NCBI RefSeq assembly: GCF_040744945.1
Contig: NZ_CP160453.1
Location: 3,410,001-3,474,000 of the forward strand
Direction of reading: 5' to 3'
Length of the DNA: 64,000 nt
From: Saccharothrix sp. HUAS TT1
GTDB taxonomy: Bacteria; Actinomycetota; Actinomycetes; Mycobacteriales; Pseudonocardiaceae
Shown here: positions 1 to 14,044 of the stretch, piece by piece
Layout: every line of letters starts with the position of its first letter
Position numbering within the stretch: the stretch's first letter is position 1
Translations under genes and position numbers: made by a program
The notes under the pieces: model-generated
Told to the model about the DNA's origin: nothing
The model's input: only the letters and a program-made list of their open reading frames with translations
Databases searched by the model: none

Positions 1-261
1 CTGATCGCCGTGCCGCTGGCGTTCGTGCTGATCACCTGGCTGCCGCTGCGACTGCGGTTCGCCCGCCGCGCCGGCACCGCCCGCCGGCTGCGCGACCAGG
101 ACCGACTCGACCTGCTCGCGCTGCACGCGCTGACCACGCTGTCGCTGCGCGACCTGGCCGCGTTCCCCGGCGACCCGGTCGAGGGCTGGCGCCGCCAGGA
201 CCCGGAGGTGATCCGCGAACTGGCCGCCCGCAGGCTGCGGGCCAGCGGCGTCAGGCCGTGA
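1..261 (+). CDS. C-terminal end of a membrane protein (left-edge partial)
   Basis: End of a gene that begins before the window; the frame is open from base 1 and stops with TGA at 259-261, leaving about 86 residues. The visible start is hydrophobic (LIAVPLAFVLITWLPL, the end of a membrane segment) and is followed at once by basic residues (RLRFARR), then by a soluble, arginine-rich tail of about 60 residues that is probably cytoplasmic by the positive-inside rule. No catalytic or family motif is visible in this piece, so I cannot name it further. It converges on the subtilase gene to its right, with a hairpin in the 42-base gap. Confidence 0.6.
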   Translation: MIAVPLAFVLITWLPLRLRFARRAGTARRLRDQDRLDLLALHALTTLSLRDLAAFPGDPVEGWRRQDPEVIRELAARRLRASGVRP

Positions 262-264
262 CGG

Positions 265-296
265 GCGGTGGCGCCGGGGGATGCCGGCGCCACCGC
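265..296. terminator. Bidirectional hairpin terminator
   Basis: Perfect 13-bp stem (GCGGTGGCGCCGG at 265-277 with its complement at 284-296) and a 6-base loop, lying between two convergent stop codons. There is no U-tract, which is usual for actinomycete terminators. Confidence 0.7.
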
Positions 297-303
297 TCCG
301 ACG

Positions 304-1824
304 TCACTGCATGCGGTGCCAGAAGACCTGGCCCGTCGGGCCGTAGAGCACCACGTTCGAGTCGTTCTGCACGATCAACCGGTCGGCCGCCGTGCCGTAG
401 GTGTTGGAGTGCCACTTCGCCACACCGGCGGCCGTGTACACCACCAGGTTGCCGTCCTGCTGGAGCACCACGTGCGTCGCACCCGTCCCGTGGGTGCTCG
501 TGTGCCACAACGCCTGACCGGCCGCCGTGTACAGCACCAGGTTGCCGTCACCCTGCATGACCAGCGTGAACCGGCCGTCCTGCGACGTCTTGCCCTGCCC
601 CGCGGCCAGCACCTCGCCCCGGACCAGCGTGTCGCCACCCGGCTGCGGCGCGTTCGCCGAACCCGTGAACAGCAGCGCGTTCGGCGAACCCGCGCCCGGG
701 TTCACCACCTTGTTCGGCGTCGCGGCCGCCACCAGCGCGTCCCGCACCTGCTGCGGCGACGCACCGGGGTTGCCCGCCAGGAGCAACGCCGCCGCGCCCG
801 CCACGTGCGGCGACGCCATCGACGTGCCGCTGATCGTGTTCGTCGCCGTGTCGCCCGTGCTCCACGCCGACGTGATGCCCACACCCGGCGCGAACACGTC
901 CGAGCACGTGCCCCAGTTCGAGAACGACGCCCTGGTGTCACCCCGGTCCGAGGCGTTCACCGTGATCGCCTCCGCCACCCGGGCGGGGGAGAAGCCGCAG
1001 GCGTCGGCGTTCGAGTTGCCCGACGCCACCGCGTACGTGACGCCCGACGCGATCGACCGCCGCACGGCCGCGTCCAGCGCGTCGTTCGCGCCACCACCCA
1101 GGCTCATGTTCGCCACGGCCGGCTTCTGCGCGTTCGCCGTCACCCAGTCCACACCCGCGACGACGCCCGCGATCGTGCCCGAACCACCGCACGTCAGCAC
1201 CTTCACACCGTGCAGCCGCACCCCCTTCGCCACACCGTGCGCCGAACCACCGACCGTGCCGGCCACGTGCGTGCCATGGCCGTTGCAGTCCGTGTTGTTG
1301 CCGTCACCCGTCGTGTTGACGTCGAAGCTCGCCCGACCACCGAAGTCCACGTGCGTCGCGCGGATGCCGGTGTCGATGATGTAGGCGTGCACGTTGCCCG
1401 CCGTCGTCGCGTAGCTGTAGTTCGCGTTCAGCGGCAGGTCGCGCTGGTCCACCCGGTCCAGGCCCCACGACGGCGGGTTCGGCTGGTCCGCCGTCACCTG
1501 GACGCGCTGGTCCTGCGCCACGTACGCCACCGCCGGGTCGGCCGCCAACCGCTTCGCCGCCCGCTCGCTCATCACCGCCGCGAAACCGTTCAAGGCCGAG
1601 CGGTACCGGTGCGTCACGCGGACGTCGGCCCGCTCGGCCACCGCCTCCGCGCCGACGCCGTCCTCCAGCACCACGATGTAGCTGCCGGGCACCGCCGTCG
1701 GGCTGCCGGCGTCGCGGATCGACGCCTCCGCGGCCTGCGCGGGCGCCACCGCCAACGCCGCCGCCACCACACCGACGCCCACAGCTCCCGCCAACCGGGT
1801 CCAAGGCGCGCGGAACTCTCCCAT
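304..1824 (-). CDS. Secreted S8 subtilase with C-terminal bulb-type lectin domain
   Basis: Extracellular serine protease of the subtilisin family, 506 residues from the ATG at 1824, which has GAGGGAGA upstream; an in-frame extension to 1962 lacks any signal. Residues 10-32 form a signal peptide ending near AQAAEA; residues 46-110 resemble the I9 inhibitor propeptide (PGSYIVVLEDG). The catalytic triad is visible: Asp151 in IIDTG, His183 in NGHGTHVAG, Ser335 in SGTSMASPH, with oxyanion Asn270 in ASGNS. From about residue 396 the protein carries a B-lectin-like module with repeated QGDGNLVLY / QQDGNLVVY / QNDSNVVLY strands, which in that family bind mannose-type sugars. The expected role is extracellular protein degradation, with the lectin module possibly anchoring the enzyme to glycans; the target is inferred. 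It is monocistronic, read towards the left. Confidence 0.93.
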   Translation of the reverse strand: MGEFRAPWTRLAGAVGVGVVAAALAVAPAQAAEASIRDAGSPTAVPGSYIVVLEDGVGAEAVAERADVRVTHRYRSALNGFAAVMSERAAKRLAADPAVAYVAQDQRVQVTADQPNPPSWGLDRVDQRDLPLNANYSYATTAGNVHAYIIDTGIRATHVDFGGRASFDVNTTGDGNNTDCNGHGTHVAGTVGGSAHGVAKGVRLHGVKVLTCGGSGTIAGVVAGVDWVTANAQKPAVANMSLGGGANDALDAAVRRSIASGVTYAVASGNSNADACGFSPARVAEAITVNASDRGDTRASFSNWGTCSDVFAPGVGITSAWSTGDTATNTISGTSMASPHVAGAAALLLAGNPGASPQQVRDALVAAATPNKVVNPGAGSPNALLFTGSANAPQPGGDTLVRGEVLAAGQGKTSQDGRFTLVMQGDGNLVLYTAAGQALWHTSTHGTGATHVVLQQDGNLVVYTAAGVAKWHSNTYGTAADRLIVQNDSNVVLYGPTGQVFWHRMQ

Positions 1825-1964
1825 GTCGGGTTCTCCCTCGTGCAGGGGTCGAGGATCAGGAGTTCGCGCGAACCACCTCGATCCTGGCACGCCCCGCGCC
1901 CCCGACCCCCACCCCGCGCCCGAACCCTTCGGACCCTCGCGCCCCCCGCGTTCGGCCCCCACCC

Positions 1965-2074
1965 GCGAGAGTCCAACGCCCAGAACCCGCGTGTCCTACG
2001 TTCAGAACACGAGAGTCCAACGTTCGGAACGCGAGAGTCCAACGTTCAGAACACCCGAGTTCAACGCTCAGTAC
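1965..2074. repeat. Array of five 22-bp tandem units
   Basis: Five head-to-tail units of exactly 22 bp at 1965-1986, 1987-2008, 2009-2030, 2031-2052 and 2053-2074. The shared core is GAGAGTCCAACGTTCAGAAC (20 of the 22 bases); single units differ at two to six positions, and unit 2 has GTGTCCTACGTTCAGAAC. The last unit covers the stop codon of the DUF1844 gene. The same unit family recurs at 48262-48347. There are no spacers, so it is not a CRISPR array. Confidence 0.9.
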
Positions 2075-2418
2075 ACAGGACCGGTGTACTTCTCACCCGG
2101 GCCCTGACCCGGCTCGTCCGGGTACGCCGACGCCTCCCGGAACGCGCGCTGGACCGACTGCAGCCCCTCGCGCAACGGCCCGGCGTGCGGCCCCAGGTAC
2201 TCCACCGACGCGGTGATCAAGCCGGCCAGCGCCGTGATCAGCCGGCGGGCCTCGTCGAGGTCGCGGCGCGGGCTGTGCTCCGGGTCCTCGTCGGCCAGGC
2301 CGAGGCGTTCGGCGGCCGAGGACAGCAGCATGATCGCCGCCTTGCTGATCACCTCGACGCTGGGAACATCGGACAGGTCGCGGACGTTGTTCGAAGGCAG
2401 GTCGGTCACGGGAGCCAT
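2068..2418 (-). CDS. DUF1844 family protein
   Basis: Small cytoplasmic protein of 117 residues, starting at the ATG at 2418 (MAPVTDLPSNNVRDLSDVPS). The sequence matches the DUF1844 pattern of actinobacteria: an acidic N-terminus, a helix with VEVISKAAIMLLSSAAERLGL, then a helix-rich segment around DLDEARRLITALAGLITASVEYLG. The function of the family is unknown. It is transcribed divergently from infC, the usual neighbour of DUF1844 genes in actinomycetes, so a link to translation is possible but unproven. Its final codons lie inside the fifth 22-bp repeat unit, so the tail EKYTGPVY may vary between strains. A longer in-frame start at 2535 would overlap the infC leader and is unlikely. Confidence 0.85.
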   Translation of the reverse strand: MAPVTDLPSNNVRDLSDVPSVEVISKAAIMLLSSAAERLGLADEDPEHSPRRDLDEARRLITALAGLITASVEYLGPHAGPLREGLQSVQRAFREASAYPDEPGQGPGEKYTGPVY

Positions 2419-2455
2419 TCTCGCAACCACGCCGGGAGGGTCGCTGATTCGGGGG

Positions 2456-2481
2456 TTGACAAGGCCGTCTGCTACTATTCT
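2456..2481 (+). promoter_or_regulatory. Candidate infC operon promoter
   Basis: A consensus -35 TTGACA (2456-2461) is followed 14 bases later by TATTCT (2476-2481). The -35 is perfect but the spacer is shorter than the usual 17 bp, so the exact -10 is uncertain. The implied leader to infC is about 200 nt. Confidence 0.5.
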
Positions 2482-2622
2482 CCGCGCGACCAGTCCCCGC
2501 ACCAGCGGGGACGGCAAGTGGAGCCCCGCTCCCACCCGCGTCTGCCGCTTCGAGCAGGTGGCCGGGTCCGGTCCCGTCGAGGGGTGGACTGCGCCCTTCG
2601 TTGTGCGATCGGTCGGAAGCGG

Positions 2623-2658
2623 GCCTCACACCGGGCAGGTGTGGGGCCTCTTGTCTTT
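2623..2658 (+). promoter_or_regulatory. Attenuator-like hairpin in the infC leader
   Basis: GCCTCACACC (2623-2632) pairs with GGTGTGGGGC (2638-2647) over a 5-base loop and is followed by the pyrimidine-rich CTCTTGTCTTT (2648-2658). This looks like an intrinsic terminator 28 bases before infC and could act as an attenuator for the operon. Control of infC-rpmI-rplT by the leader is known in other bacteria (L20 autoregulation); here it is only inferred from position and shape. Confidence 0.5.
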
Positions 2659-2686
2659 GGCGCACAACGAGTCACAAAGGACGTGA

Positions 2687-3295
2687 ATGACAAGTCCCTC
2701 GAACCGAGGTGCTCCCGTGAGCACCGAGCCGCGCATCAACGACCGCATCCGCGTGCCCGAGGTTCGTCTGGTCGGGCCGAACGGCGAGCAGGTCGGGATC
2801 GTTCGCATCGAGGACGCGCTCCGACTCGCCCAGGAATCGGACCTCGACCTCGTCGAGGTCGCCGCGCAGGCTCGGCCGCCCGTCTGCAAGCTCATGGACT
2901 ACGGCAAGTTCAAGTACGAGAGCGCGCAGAAGGCCCGCGAGTCCCGCCGCAACCAGCAGCTGACGGTCATCAAGGAGCAGAAGCTCCGGCCGAAGATCGA
3001 CCCGCACGACTACCTGACGAAGAAGGGCCACGTCGCCCGCTTCCTGTCGCACGGGAACAAGGTCAAGGTGACCATCATGTTCCGGGGCCGTGAGCAGTCC
3101 CGGCCGGAGCTGGGTTACCGACTGTTGCAGCGGCTCGCGGAAGACGTCGCGGAGCTCGGTTTCGTCGAGTCGAACCCGAAGCAGGACGGCCGCAACATGA
3201 TCATGGTGCTGGCCCCGCACAAGACCACGAAGACCCGCCCGATCAAGCACGACGAGAGCGCCGACGAGGCGACGGCGGAGTCTGTCGAGGAGTGA
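2687..3295 (+). CDS. infC: Translation initiation factor IF-3
   Basis: IF-3 binds the 30S subunit, keeps it apart from 50S and checks the start codon-initiator tRNA pairing. The N-terminal domain begins at [23 protein letters not shown]; the linker and C-terminal domain follow ([12 protein letters not shown], the strongly conserved 30S-binding part). A tail rich in Asp, Glu and Ala ([14 protein letters not shown]) is typical of actinobacterial IF-3. I start at the ATG at 2687, which has AAAGGA six bases upstream (202 aa); a GTG at 2717, just before STEPRIN, would give 192 aa and fits the shortest homologues. It is first in infC-rpmI-rplT. Confidence 0.96.
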   Translation: MTSPSNRGAPVSTEPRINDRIRVPEVRLVGPNGEQVGIVRIEDALRLAQESDLDLVEVAAQARPPVCKLMDYGKFKYESAQKARESRRNQQLTVIKEQKLRPKIDPHDYLTKKGHVARFLSHGNKVKVTIMFRGREQSRPELGYRLLQRLAEDVAELGFVESNPKQDGRNMIMVLAPHKTTKTRPIKHDESADEATAESVEE

Positions 3296-3298
3296 TCT

Positions 3299-3351
3299 CC
3301 CGGCCCCTGGGCCGGGCGCACGCAGTGACCTCCGGGCCCGCGGGCCCGGAG
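3299..3351 (+). other. Two hairpins in the infC-rpmI spacer
   Basis: CCCGGCCC/GGGCCGGG (3299-3316) and CTCCGGGCCC/GGGCCCGGAG (3330-3351) are perfect short stems with 2-base gaps between the arms, placed between the infC stop and rpmI. They may be processing or partial termination sites within the operon; no experiment supports either. Confidence 0.4.
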
Positions 3352-3401
3352 CAAGCATGGCCGCCCCCATCCCCGGTGGCTGCACGAGACTGAGGACGGA
3401 A

Positions 3402-3596
3402 ATGCCCAAGAACAAGAGCCACAGCGGGACCTCCAAGCGCGTGAAGGTCACCGGCAGCGGCAAGCTCGTCCGCGAGAAGGCCGGCAAGCGCCACCTGCTG
3501 GAGAAGAAGTCCAGCAAGCTGACGCGCCGCCTCTCCGGCACCACCGAGGTCGCGAAGAACGACGTGCCGCGGCTGAAGAAGCTGCTCGGCCTCTGA
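3402..3596 (+). CDS. rpmI: 50S ribosomal protein L35
   Basis: Small basic ribosomal protein of 64 residues ([18 protein letters not shown] at the start, [13 protein letters not shown] at the end), full length for L35 (about 64 aa). It is a structural component of the large subunit. The ATG at 3402 has a GAGGACGGA ribosome binding site; an upstream in-frame ATG at 3357 would add 15 residues that no L35 has. It lies between infC and rplT in the standard operon order. Confidence 0.97.
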   Translation: MPKNKSHSGTSKRVKVTGSGKLVREKAGKRHLLEKKSSKLTRRLSGTTEVAKNDVPRLKKLLGL

Positions 3597-3676
3597 ACCA
3601 CCGAGGCCCCAGACCTCCACCCCCTTAACACCGGGACCGGCTCACACCGGCCCCACGAGATCGACAGGATGGACCC

Positions 3677-4066
3677 GTGGCACGCGTCAAAAGGGCCGTG
3701 AACGCCCAGAAGAAGCGCCGTACCACCCTTGAGCTCGCCAGCGGCTACCGCGGCCAGCGTTCGAGGCTGTACCGCAAGGCCAAGGAGCAGGTGCTCCACT
3801 CGCTCAACTACGCCTACCGGGACCGCCGCGCCCGCAAGGGTGACTTCCGGAAGCTGTGGATCCAGCGCATCAACGCCGGTGTCCGGGCCAACGGGATGAC
3901 GTACAACCGCTTCATCCAGGGCCTGCGGCTCGCCGGCATCGAGGTCGACCGCAAGATCATGGCCGAGCTGGCCGTCAGCGACCCGGGCGCGTTCGCCGCG
4001 CTGGTCGAGGCCGCGCGCGCCGCCCTGCCGAGCGACGTCAACGCGCCCGTCGAGGACAAGGCCTGA
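3677..4066 (+). CDS. rplT: 50S ribosomal protein L20
   Basis: L20, 129 residues, begins with the diagnostic [19 protein letters not shown] from a GTG start and contains [22 protein letters not shown] and the C-terminal helix that contacts 23S rRNA. It binds 23S rRNA early in 50S assembly and represses its own operon in several bacteria. Full length, with the slightly extended C-terminus ([13 protein letters not shown]) seen in actinobacteria. A strong hairpin follows directly (4088-4128), and the next gene begins at or before that hairpin. Confidence 0.97.
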   Translation: MARVKRAVNAQKKRRTTLELASGYRGQRSRLYRKAKEQVLHSLNYAYRDRRARKGDFRKLWIQRINAGVRANGMTYNRFIQGLRLAGIEVDRKIMAELAVSDPGAFAALVEAARAALPSDVNAPVEDKA

Positions 4067-4911
4067 GCGCGAACGACCGCGCACCACGACCCGGGGAAGC
4101 TCCGTTCACCGAACGGACTCCCCGGGTCGTTGCCGCTAGGCGGCTGACCAGGCGCTCCGGCCGCGACCGGGACTCCCGGTTCCTCGCCGAGGGCGCGCAG
4201 GCCGTGCGCGAAGCCCTGGCCTGGGCCGCCACCGACCGCGGCCGGGTCCACGAACTGTTCGTCACCGACACCGCGGCCGCCCGCAACGGCGACCTGGTGC
4301 ACGACGCCGCCACCGCCGGCGTCCCGGTGAGCACCGTGACCGACAAGGCCGCAGCCGCGCTGTCGGAGACCGTCACGCCTCAGGGCCTGGTCGCCGTGTG
4401 CTCGCTCGTGGACGTGCCGCTGGCCACCGCGCTCACACCGGACGTGCGCCTGGTGGCCGTGCTGCACGGGGTGGCCGACCCGGGCAACGCGGGCACGGTG
4501 GTGCGCGTGGCGGACGCGGCCGGCGCCGATGCGGTGATCTTCGCGGGCGACGCGGTCGACCCGCACAACGGCAAGTGCGTGCGCGCGTCCACGGGCAGCG
4601 TGTTCCACCTGCCGATCGCCAGGGTGCGGGACGCGGACGAGGCGTTCGCGGCGTGCCGGGCGGCGGGGTTGCGGCTGGTCGCGGCGGATGGCTACGCGCC
4701 GGAGGACCTGGTGACGGCGGACCTGCGGGGCGACCTCGCGGTGCCGACGGGGTGGGTGTTCGGCAGTGAGGCGCACGGGTTGCCCGATGAGGTCGTGGCC
4801 GGGTTGGACGCTGCGCTGAAGGTGCCGATCTACGGTGGGGCGGAGAGCTTGAACCTGGCTACTGCGGCTGCGGTGTGTCTTTATGCTTCGGCTCGGGCTC
4901 AGCGGGTTTGA
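4063..4911 (+). CDS. TrmH/SpoU-family RNA 2'-O-methyltransferase
   Basis: SAM-dependent ribose methyltransferase of the SPOUT superfamily, probably acting on rRNA. The N-terminal RNA-substrate domain begins [24 protein letters not shown]; the knotted catalytic domain has the family motifs [16 protein letters not shown] (motif 1), [12 protein letters not shown] (motif 2) and [20 protein letters not shown] (motif 3). It follows rplT, as in many actinomycetes. The start is unusual: between the rplT stop and the substrate domain the frame has no ATG, GTG or TTG. The candidate is the CTG at 4063, which overlaps the rplT stop (CTGA) and follows GAGGACAAGG. The first canonical codon, GTG at 4204, would remove about 47 residues of the substrate domain. 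The left end is therefore uncertain; the family call is firm. Confidence 0.85.
   Translation: MSANDRAPRPGEAPFTERTPRVVAARRLTRRSGRDRDSRFLAEGAQAVREALAWAATDRGRVHELFVTDTAAARNGDLVHDAATAGVPVSTVTDKAAAALSETVTPQGLVAVCSLVDVPLATALTPDVRLVAVLHGVADPGNAGTVVRVADAAGADAVIFAGDAVDPHNGKCVRASTGSVFHLPIARVRDADEAFAACRAAGLRLVAADGYAPEDLVTADLRGDLAVPTGWVFGSEAHGLPDEVVAGLDAALKVPIYGGAESLNLATAAAVCLYASARAQRV
4088..4128 (+). terminator. Strong hairpin after rplT
   Basis: GACCCGGGGA (4088-4097) pairs perfectly with 4119-4128, and TCCGTTC/GAACGGA (4101-4107 and 4111-4117) forms an inner stem with an ACC loop, about 17 bp in all. It looks like the terminator of infC-rpmI-rplT but lies inside the reading frame of the methyltransferase, so it may attenuate that gene. 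Confidence 0.6.
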
Positions 4912-5198
4912 CTGGCTGACTAGCTGCCAGGGCGGGCTGAGGCCGAGGCCGGAGGCCGGGCCGGGGTGGGCCGAGGCCGGGTGCCGGAGGCCGGGGTGGG
5001 GCGAGGCCGGGTGCCCGAGGCCGGGCTGGGGTGAGGCGGGCTGGGGCGGGTGGTGAGGTCGGTCGGGCCGGGTGGGGGAGAGCTTGCCTGAGCCGGCCTC
5101 CTTGCTTGTTATAGGCGACGCGCGAAGTTCGGTTTGGTTCTGGCTGAGGCACCCTTTCGCTCGATGTAGTGACAGTGGTTGACTTCTTGCTCGATCAT
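4912..5198. repeat. GC-rich degenerate direct repeats, no gene
   Basis: From about 4930 to 5075 the DNA consists of imperfect repeats built on GAGGCCGGGTGCC and GAGGCCGGGGTGGGG, very G-rich on the plus strand. The rest (5076-5198) has lower GC (for example CTTGCTTGTTATAGG). No coding region with actinomycete codon use is visible here. Confidence 0.6.
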
Positions 5199-5245
5199 CC
5201 AATGGCGTGCTGACCAGCGGTTATGGCTGGTCAGCACGCCATTGG
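5199..5245. terminator. Perfect 20-bp inverted repeat, bidirectional terminator
   Basis: CCAATGGCGTGCTGACCAGC (5199-5218) and its exact complement (5226-5245) enclose a 7-base loop. The element ends one base before the stop codon of the minus-strand TPR gene (5246-5248), and the plus-strand methyltransferase also reads towards it. Confidence 0.85.
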
Positions 5246-11256
<6,011 letters not shown>

Positions 11257-11259
11257 CCG

Positions 11260-13737
11260 GTGCGCATTCCGGTTACCTGGCTGGTCGAGAACCTCGAGTT
11301 CGCCGAGACGCCCACGCCCGACCAGCTCGCCGAGGCGTTCGTCCGGATCGGCATCGAGGTCGAGGACGTCCACGAGCTCGACACGGTCACCGGCCCGCTC
11401 GTCGCGGGTCGCGTGGTCGAGATCGAGGAGCTGACCGAGTTCAAGAAGCCGATCCGCTACTGCCAGGTCGAGGTCGGCCCGGACCGGGTCAACGGCATCG
11501 TCTGCGGCGCGTCGAACTTCCAGGAGGGCGACACGGTCGTGGTGGCGCTGCCCGGCGCGGTGCTGCCCGGCGACTTCACCATCTCCGCCCGCAAGACCTA
11601 CGGCCGCACCAGCGAAGGCATGATCTGCTCGGCCGCCGAACTGGGCCTGGGCGACGACCACTCGGGGATCATGGTGCTGCCCAGCGGCACCGCGCAGCCC
11701 GGTGACGACGCGCTGGAACTGCTCGGCCTCGGCGACACGGTGATCGAGGTCGCGCCGACGCCCGACCGCGGCTACGCGTTCTCGGTGCGCGGCCTGGCCC
11801 GCGAGATCGCCTGCGCGTTCGACGTGCCCTACCTCGACCCCGGCACGGCCGAGGTGCCCGAGGGCGAGGGCGAGGTGCTGCCGGTCCGGATCGAGGACGA
11901 GGGCGCGTGCTCGCGGTTCGTGGCCCGCCGCGTCACCGGCGTCGACCCGACCGCGCCGACGCCGTGGTGGATGCGCCGGCGGCTGATGCTGGCCGGCATC
12001 CGGTCGATCTCGCTGCCGGTGGACGTCACCAACTACGTGATGCTGGAACTGGGCCAGCCGCTGCACGCGTTCGACGCGTCGTCGGTCAAGGGCGGCCTGG
12101 TGGTGCGGCGCGCGGCGGCGGGGGAGAAGCTGACCACGCTGGACGAGCAGGTCCGCGCGCTGGACCCGGACGACGTCGTGATCGCCGACGACAGCGGCGT
12201 GATCTCGCTGGCCGGCGTGATGGGCGGCGCGAGCACCGAGGTCGGCGCGACCAGCTCGGACATCCTGCTGGAGGCGGCGAACTGGGACCCGGCGTCGATC
12301 GCCCGCACCGTGCGCAGGCACAAGCTGCCCAGCGAGGCGGCGAAGCGGTTCGAGCGCACGGTGGACCCGGCGCTGGCGCCGGTCGCGCTGGAGCGCGCGG
12401 CCCGGCTGCTGGACATGTTCGGCGACGGCAGCATCAAGCCCGGCCGCACGGACGTCGGCGCGCCCGCGCAGCCCGCGCCGGTGTCGATGCCGATCAACCT
12501 GCCCGACCGGGTCGCCGGGGTGAACTACGCCCGCGGCGTGACCGCGCGCAGGCTCGGCCAGATCGGCTGCCAGGTCGAGGTCACCACCGGTGACGACGGC
12601 ACGACCATGGTCACCGCGATCCCGCCGACCTGGCGCGCGGACCTGACCCAGCCCGCGGACCTGGTGGAGGAGGTGCTGCGGCTGGAGGGCTACGACACGA
12701 TCCCGTCCACGCTGCCGCCCGCGCCCGCCGGTCGCGGGTTGACCGAGCAGCAGCGCCGCCGCCGCACGGTGTCGCGCGCGCTGGCGGAGAACGGGTTCGT
12801 CGAGGTCAAGCCGTTCCCGTTCGTGGCGCCGTCGGTGTTCGACGCGCTCGGGCTGGCCGCGGACGACGTGCGGCGCAACGCGGTGAGCGTGCTGAACCCG
12901 CTGGAGGCGGACAAGCACGCGCTGGCCACCACGCTGGTGCCGGGGCTGCTGGAGGCGGTGCAGCGCAACCTGGCCCGCGGCCAGAAGGACCTCGCGGTCT
13001 ACGCGGTCGCGCAGGTCACGCTGCCGCGCACGCAGCAGGCGCCGGTGCCCGAGGTGGGCGTCGGCGACCGGCCGTCGGAGGCGCAGGTGGCGTCGCTGCT
13101 GGCGGCGCTGCCGCAGCAGCCGGTGCACGTGGCGGCCGTGCTGGCGGGCCACCGCGAGCGGACCGGCTGGTGGGGCAAGGGCCGGCAGGCGGACTGGGCG
13201 GACGCGGTGCAGGCCGCGCGGCTGGTCGGCCAGGCGTACGGGGTGGAGCTGACCGTCGTCGCCTCCGACCTGCCGCCGTGGCACCCGGGCCGGTGCGCCG
13301 AGCTGCGGGTCGGCGACTGGCCGGTGGGCCACGCGGGCGAGCTGCACCCGAAGGTCGTGGAGGCGCTGGGGCTGCCCAAGCGGACCGTGGCGATGGAGCT
13401 GGACCTCGACGCGCTGCCGTTGAGCGACAACCGGCCCGCGCCGGTCGTGTCGGCGTACCCGCCGGTGCTGCTGGACGTGGCCGTGGTCGTGCCCGCGGAG
13501 GTGCCCGCCGAGCAGGTGGCGCGGGCGCTGCGCGGTGGCGGCGGGGCGCTGCTGGAGGACATCCGGCTGTTCGACGTCTACACCGGCGACCAGGTCGGCG
13601 ACGGCAAGCGGTCGCTGGCGTACTCGCTGCGGTTCCGCGCGCCCGACCGCACGCTGACCGTCGAGGAGGCGACAGCGGCGCGCGACGCGGCCGTGGCCGC
13701 CGCCGCGGAGCGGTTCGGCGCGGTGCTCAGAGGCTGA
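11260..13737 (+). CDS. pheT: Phenylalanine--tRNA ligase beta subunit
   Basis: Beta chain, 825 residues, GTG start 3 bases after pheS. Domains in order: N-terminal segment with MRIPVTWLVENLEF; EMAP/tRNA-binding fold (residues about 40-155, YCQVEVGPDRVNGIVCGASNF); the B3/B4 editing region that hydrolyses Tyr-tRNA-Phe (about 210-380); B5 (about 405-480); catalytic-like domain (about 500-720); and the C-terminal anticodon-binding FDX-ACB domain (about 730-825, SAYPPVLLDVAVVVP to SLAYSLRFRAPDRTLT). Length matches the usual 800-830 aa. It forms the pheST operon with pheS, ended by the hairpin at 13745-13776. Confidence 0.97.
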   Translation: MRIPVTWLVENLEFAETPTPDQLAEAFVRIGIEVEDVHELDTVTGPLVAGRVVEIEELTEFKKPIRYCQVEVGPDRVNGIVCGASNFQEGDTVVVALPGAVLPGDFTISARKTYGRTSEGMICSAAELGLGDDHSGIMVLPSGTAQPGDDALELLGLGDTVIEVAPTPDRGYAFSVRGLAREIACAFDVPYLDPGTAEVPEGEGEVLPVRIEDEGACSRFVARRVTGVDPTAPTPWWMRRRLMLAGIRSISLPVDVTNYVMLELGQPLHAFDASSVKGGLVVRRAAAGEKLTTLDEQVRALDPDDVVIADDSGVISLAGVMGGASTEVGATSSDILLEAANWDPASIARTVRRHKLPSEAAKRFERTVDPALAPVALERAARLLDMFGDGSIKPGRTDVGAPAQPAPVSMPINLPDRVAGVNYARGVTARRLGQIGCQVEVTTGDDGTTMVTAIPPTWRADLTQPADLVEEVLRLEGYDTIPSTLPPAPAGRGLTEQQRRRRTVSRALAENGFVEVKPFPFVAPSVFDALGLAADDVRRNAVSVLNPLEADKHALATTLVPGLLEAVQRNLARGQKDLAVYAVAQVTLPRTQQAPVPEVGVGDRPSEAQVASLLAALPQQPVHVAAVLAGHRERTGWWGKGRQADWADAVQAARLVGQAYGVELTVVASDLPPWHPGRCAELRVGDWPVGHAGELHPKVVEALGLPKRTVAMELDLDALPLSDNRPAPVVSAYPPVLLDVAVVVPAEVPAEQVARALRGGGGALLEDIRLFDVYTGDQVGDGKRSLAYSLRFRAPDRTLTVEEATAARDAAVAAAAERFGAVLRG

Positions 13738-13744
13738 GGGAGAC

Positions 13745-13776
13745 GTCCCGGACCCGCATTGCTGCGGGTCCGGGAC
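13745..13776 (+). terminator. pheST terminator
   Basis: Perfect 14-bp stem GTCCCGGACCCGCA (13745-13758) with its complement at 13763-13776 and a TTGC loop, beginning 8 bases after the pheT stop. The remaining 268 bases up to 14044 hold no gene I can support; the sequence there is AT-richer around 13830-13925 and presumably carries the promoter of the next gene. Confidence 0.88.
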
Positions 13777-14044
13777 TACGCCGGCCGGGTGAACCACTCG
13801 GTGGACGGCACGAGGTGAACGTGCAGATCAGGATGCGTCGCTCGACGTGTCAAGAGGTCCAAAGACCTTTCTTTCCGGGTCGGCGAGGTCCTTGCGCACA
13901 GGTTGAACGTTCTCCAAGATTGGCTTCGCGGCCCGCTGGGCCGAGGGGCGAAGCGATGAACCGCCGGGCGAGTCTGGTCGCCGGTCCGACGGGGAGCTAG
14001 CGGCGAACCCACCGCCTGGAGCAGCAATCGAGTGAGGTTGCCTC

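Noticed and set aside
1965..2074. Possible CRISPR array
   Set aside because: The 22-bp units abut with no spacers, there are no cas genes, and the second locus has the units in opposite orientations.
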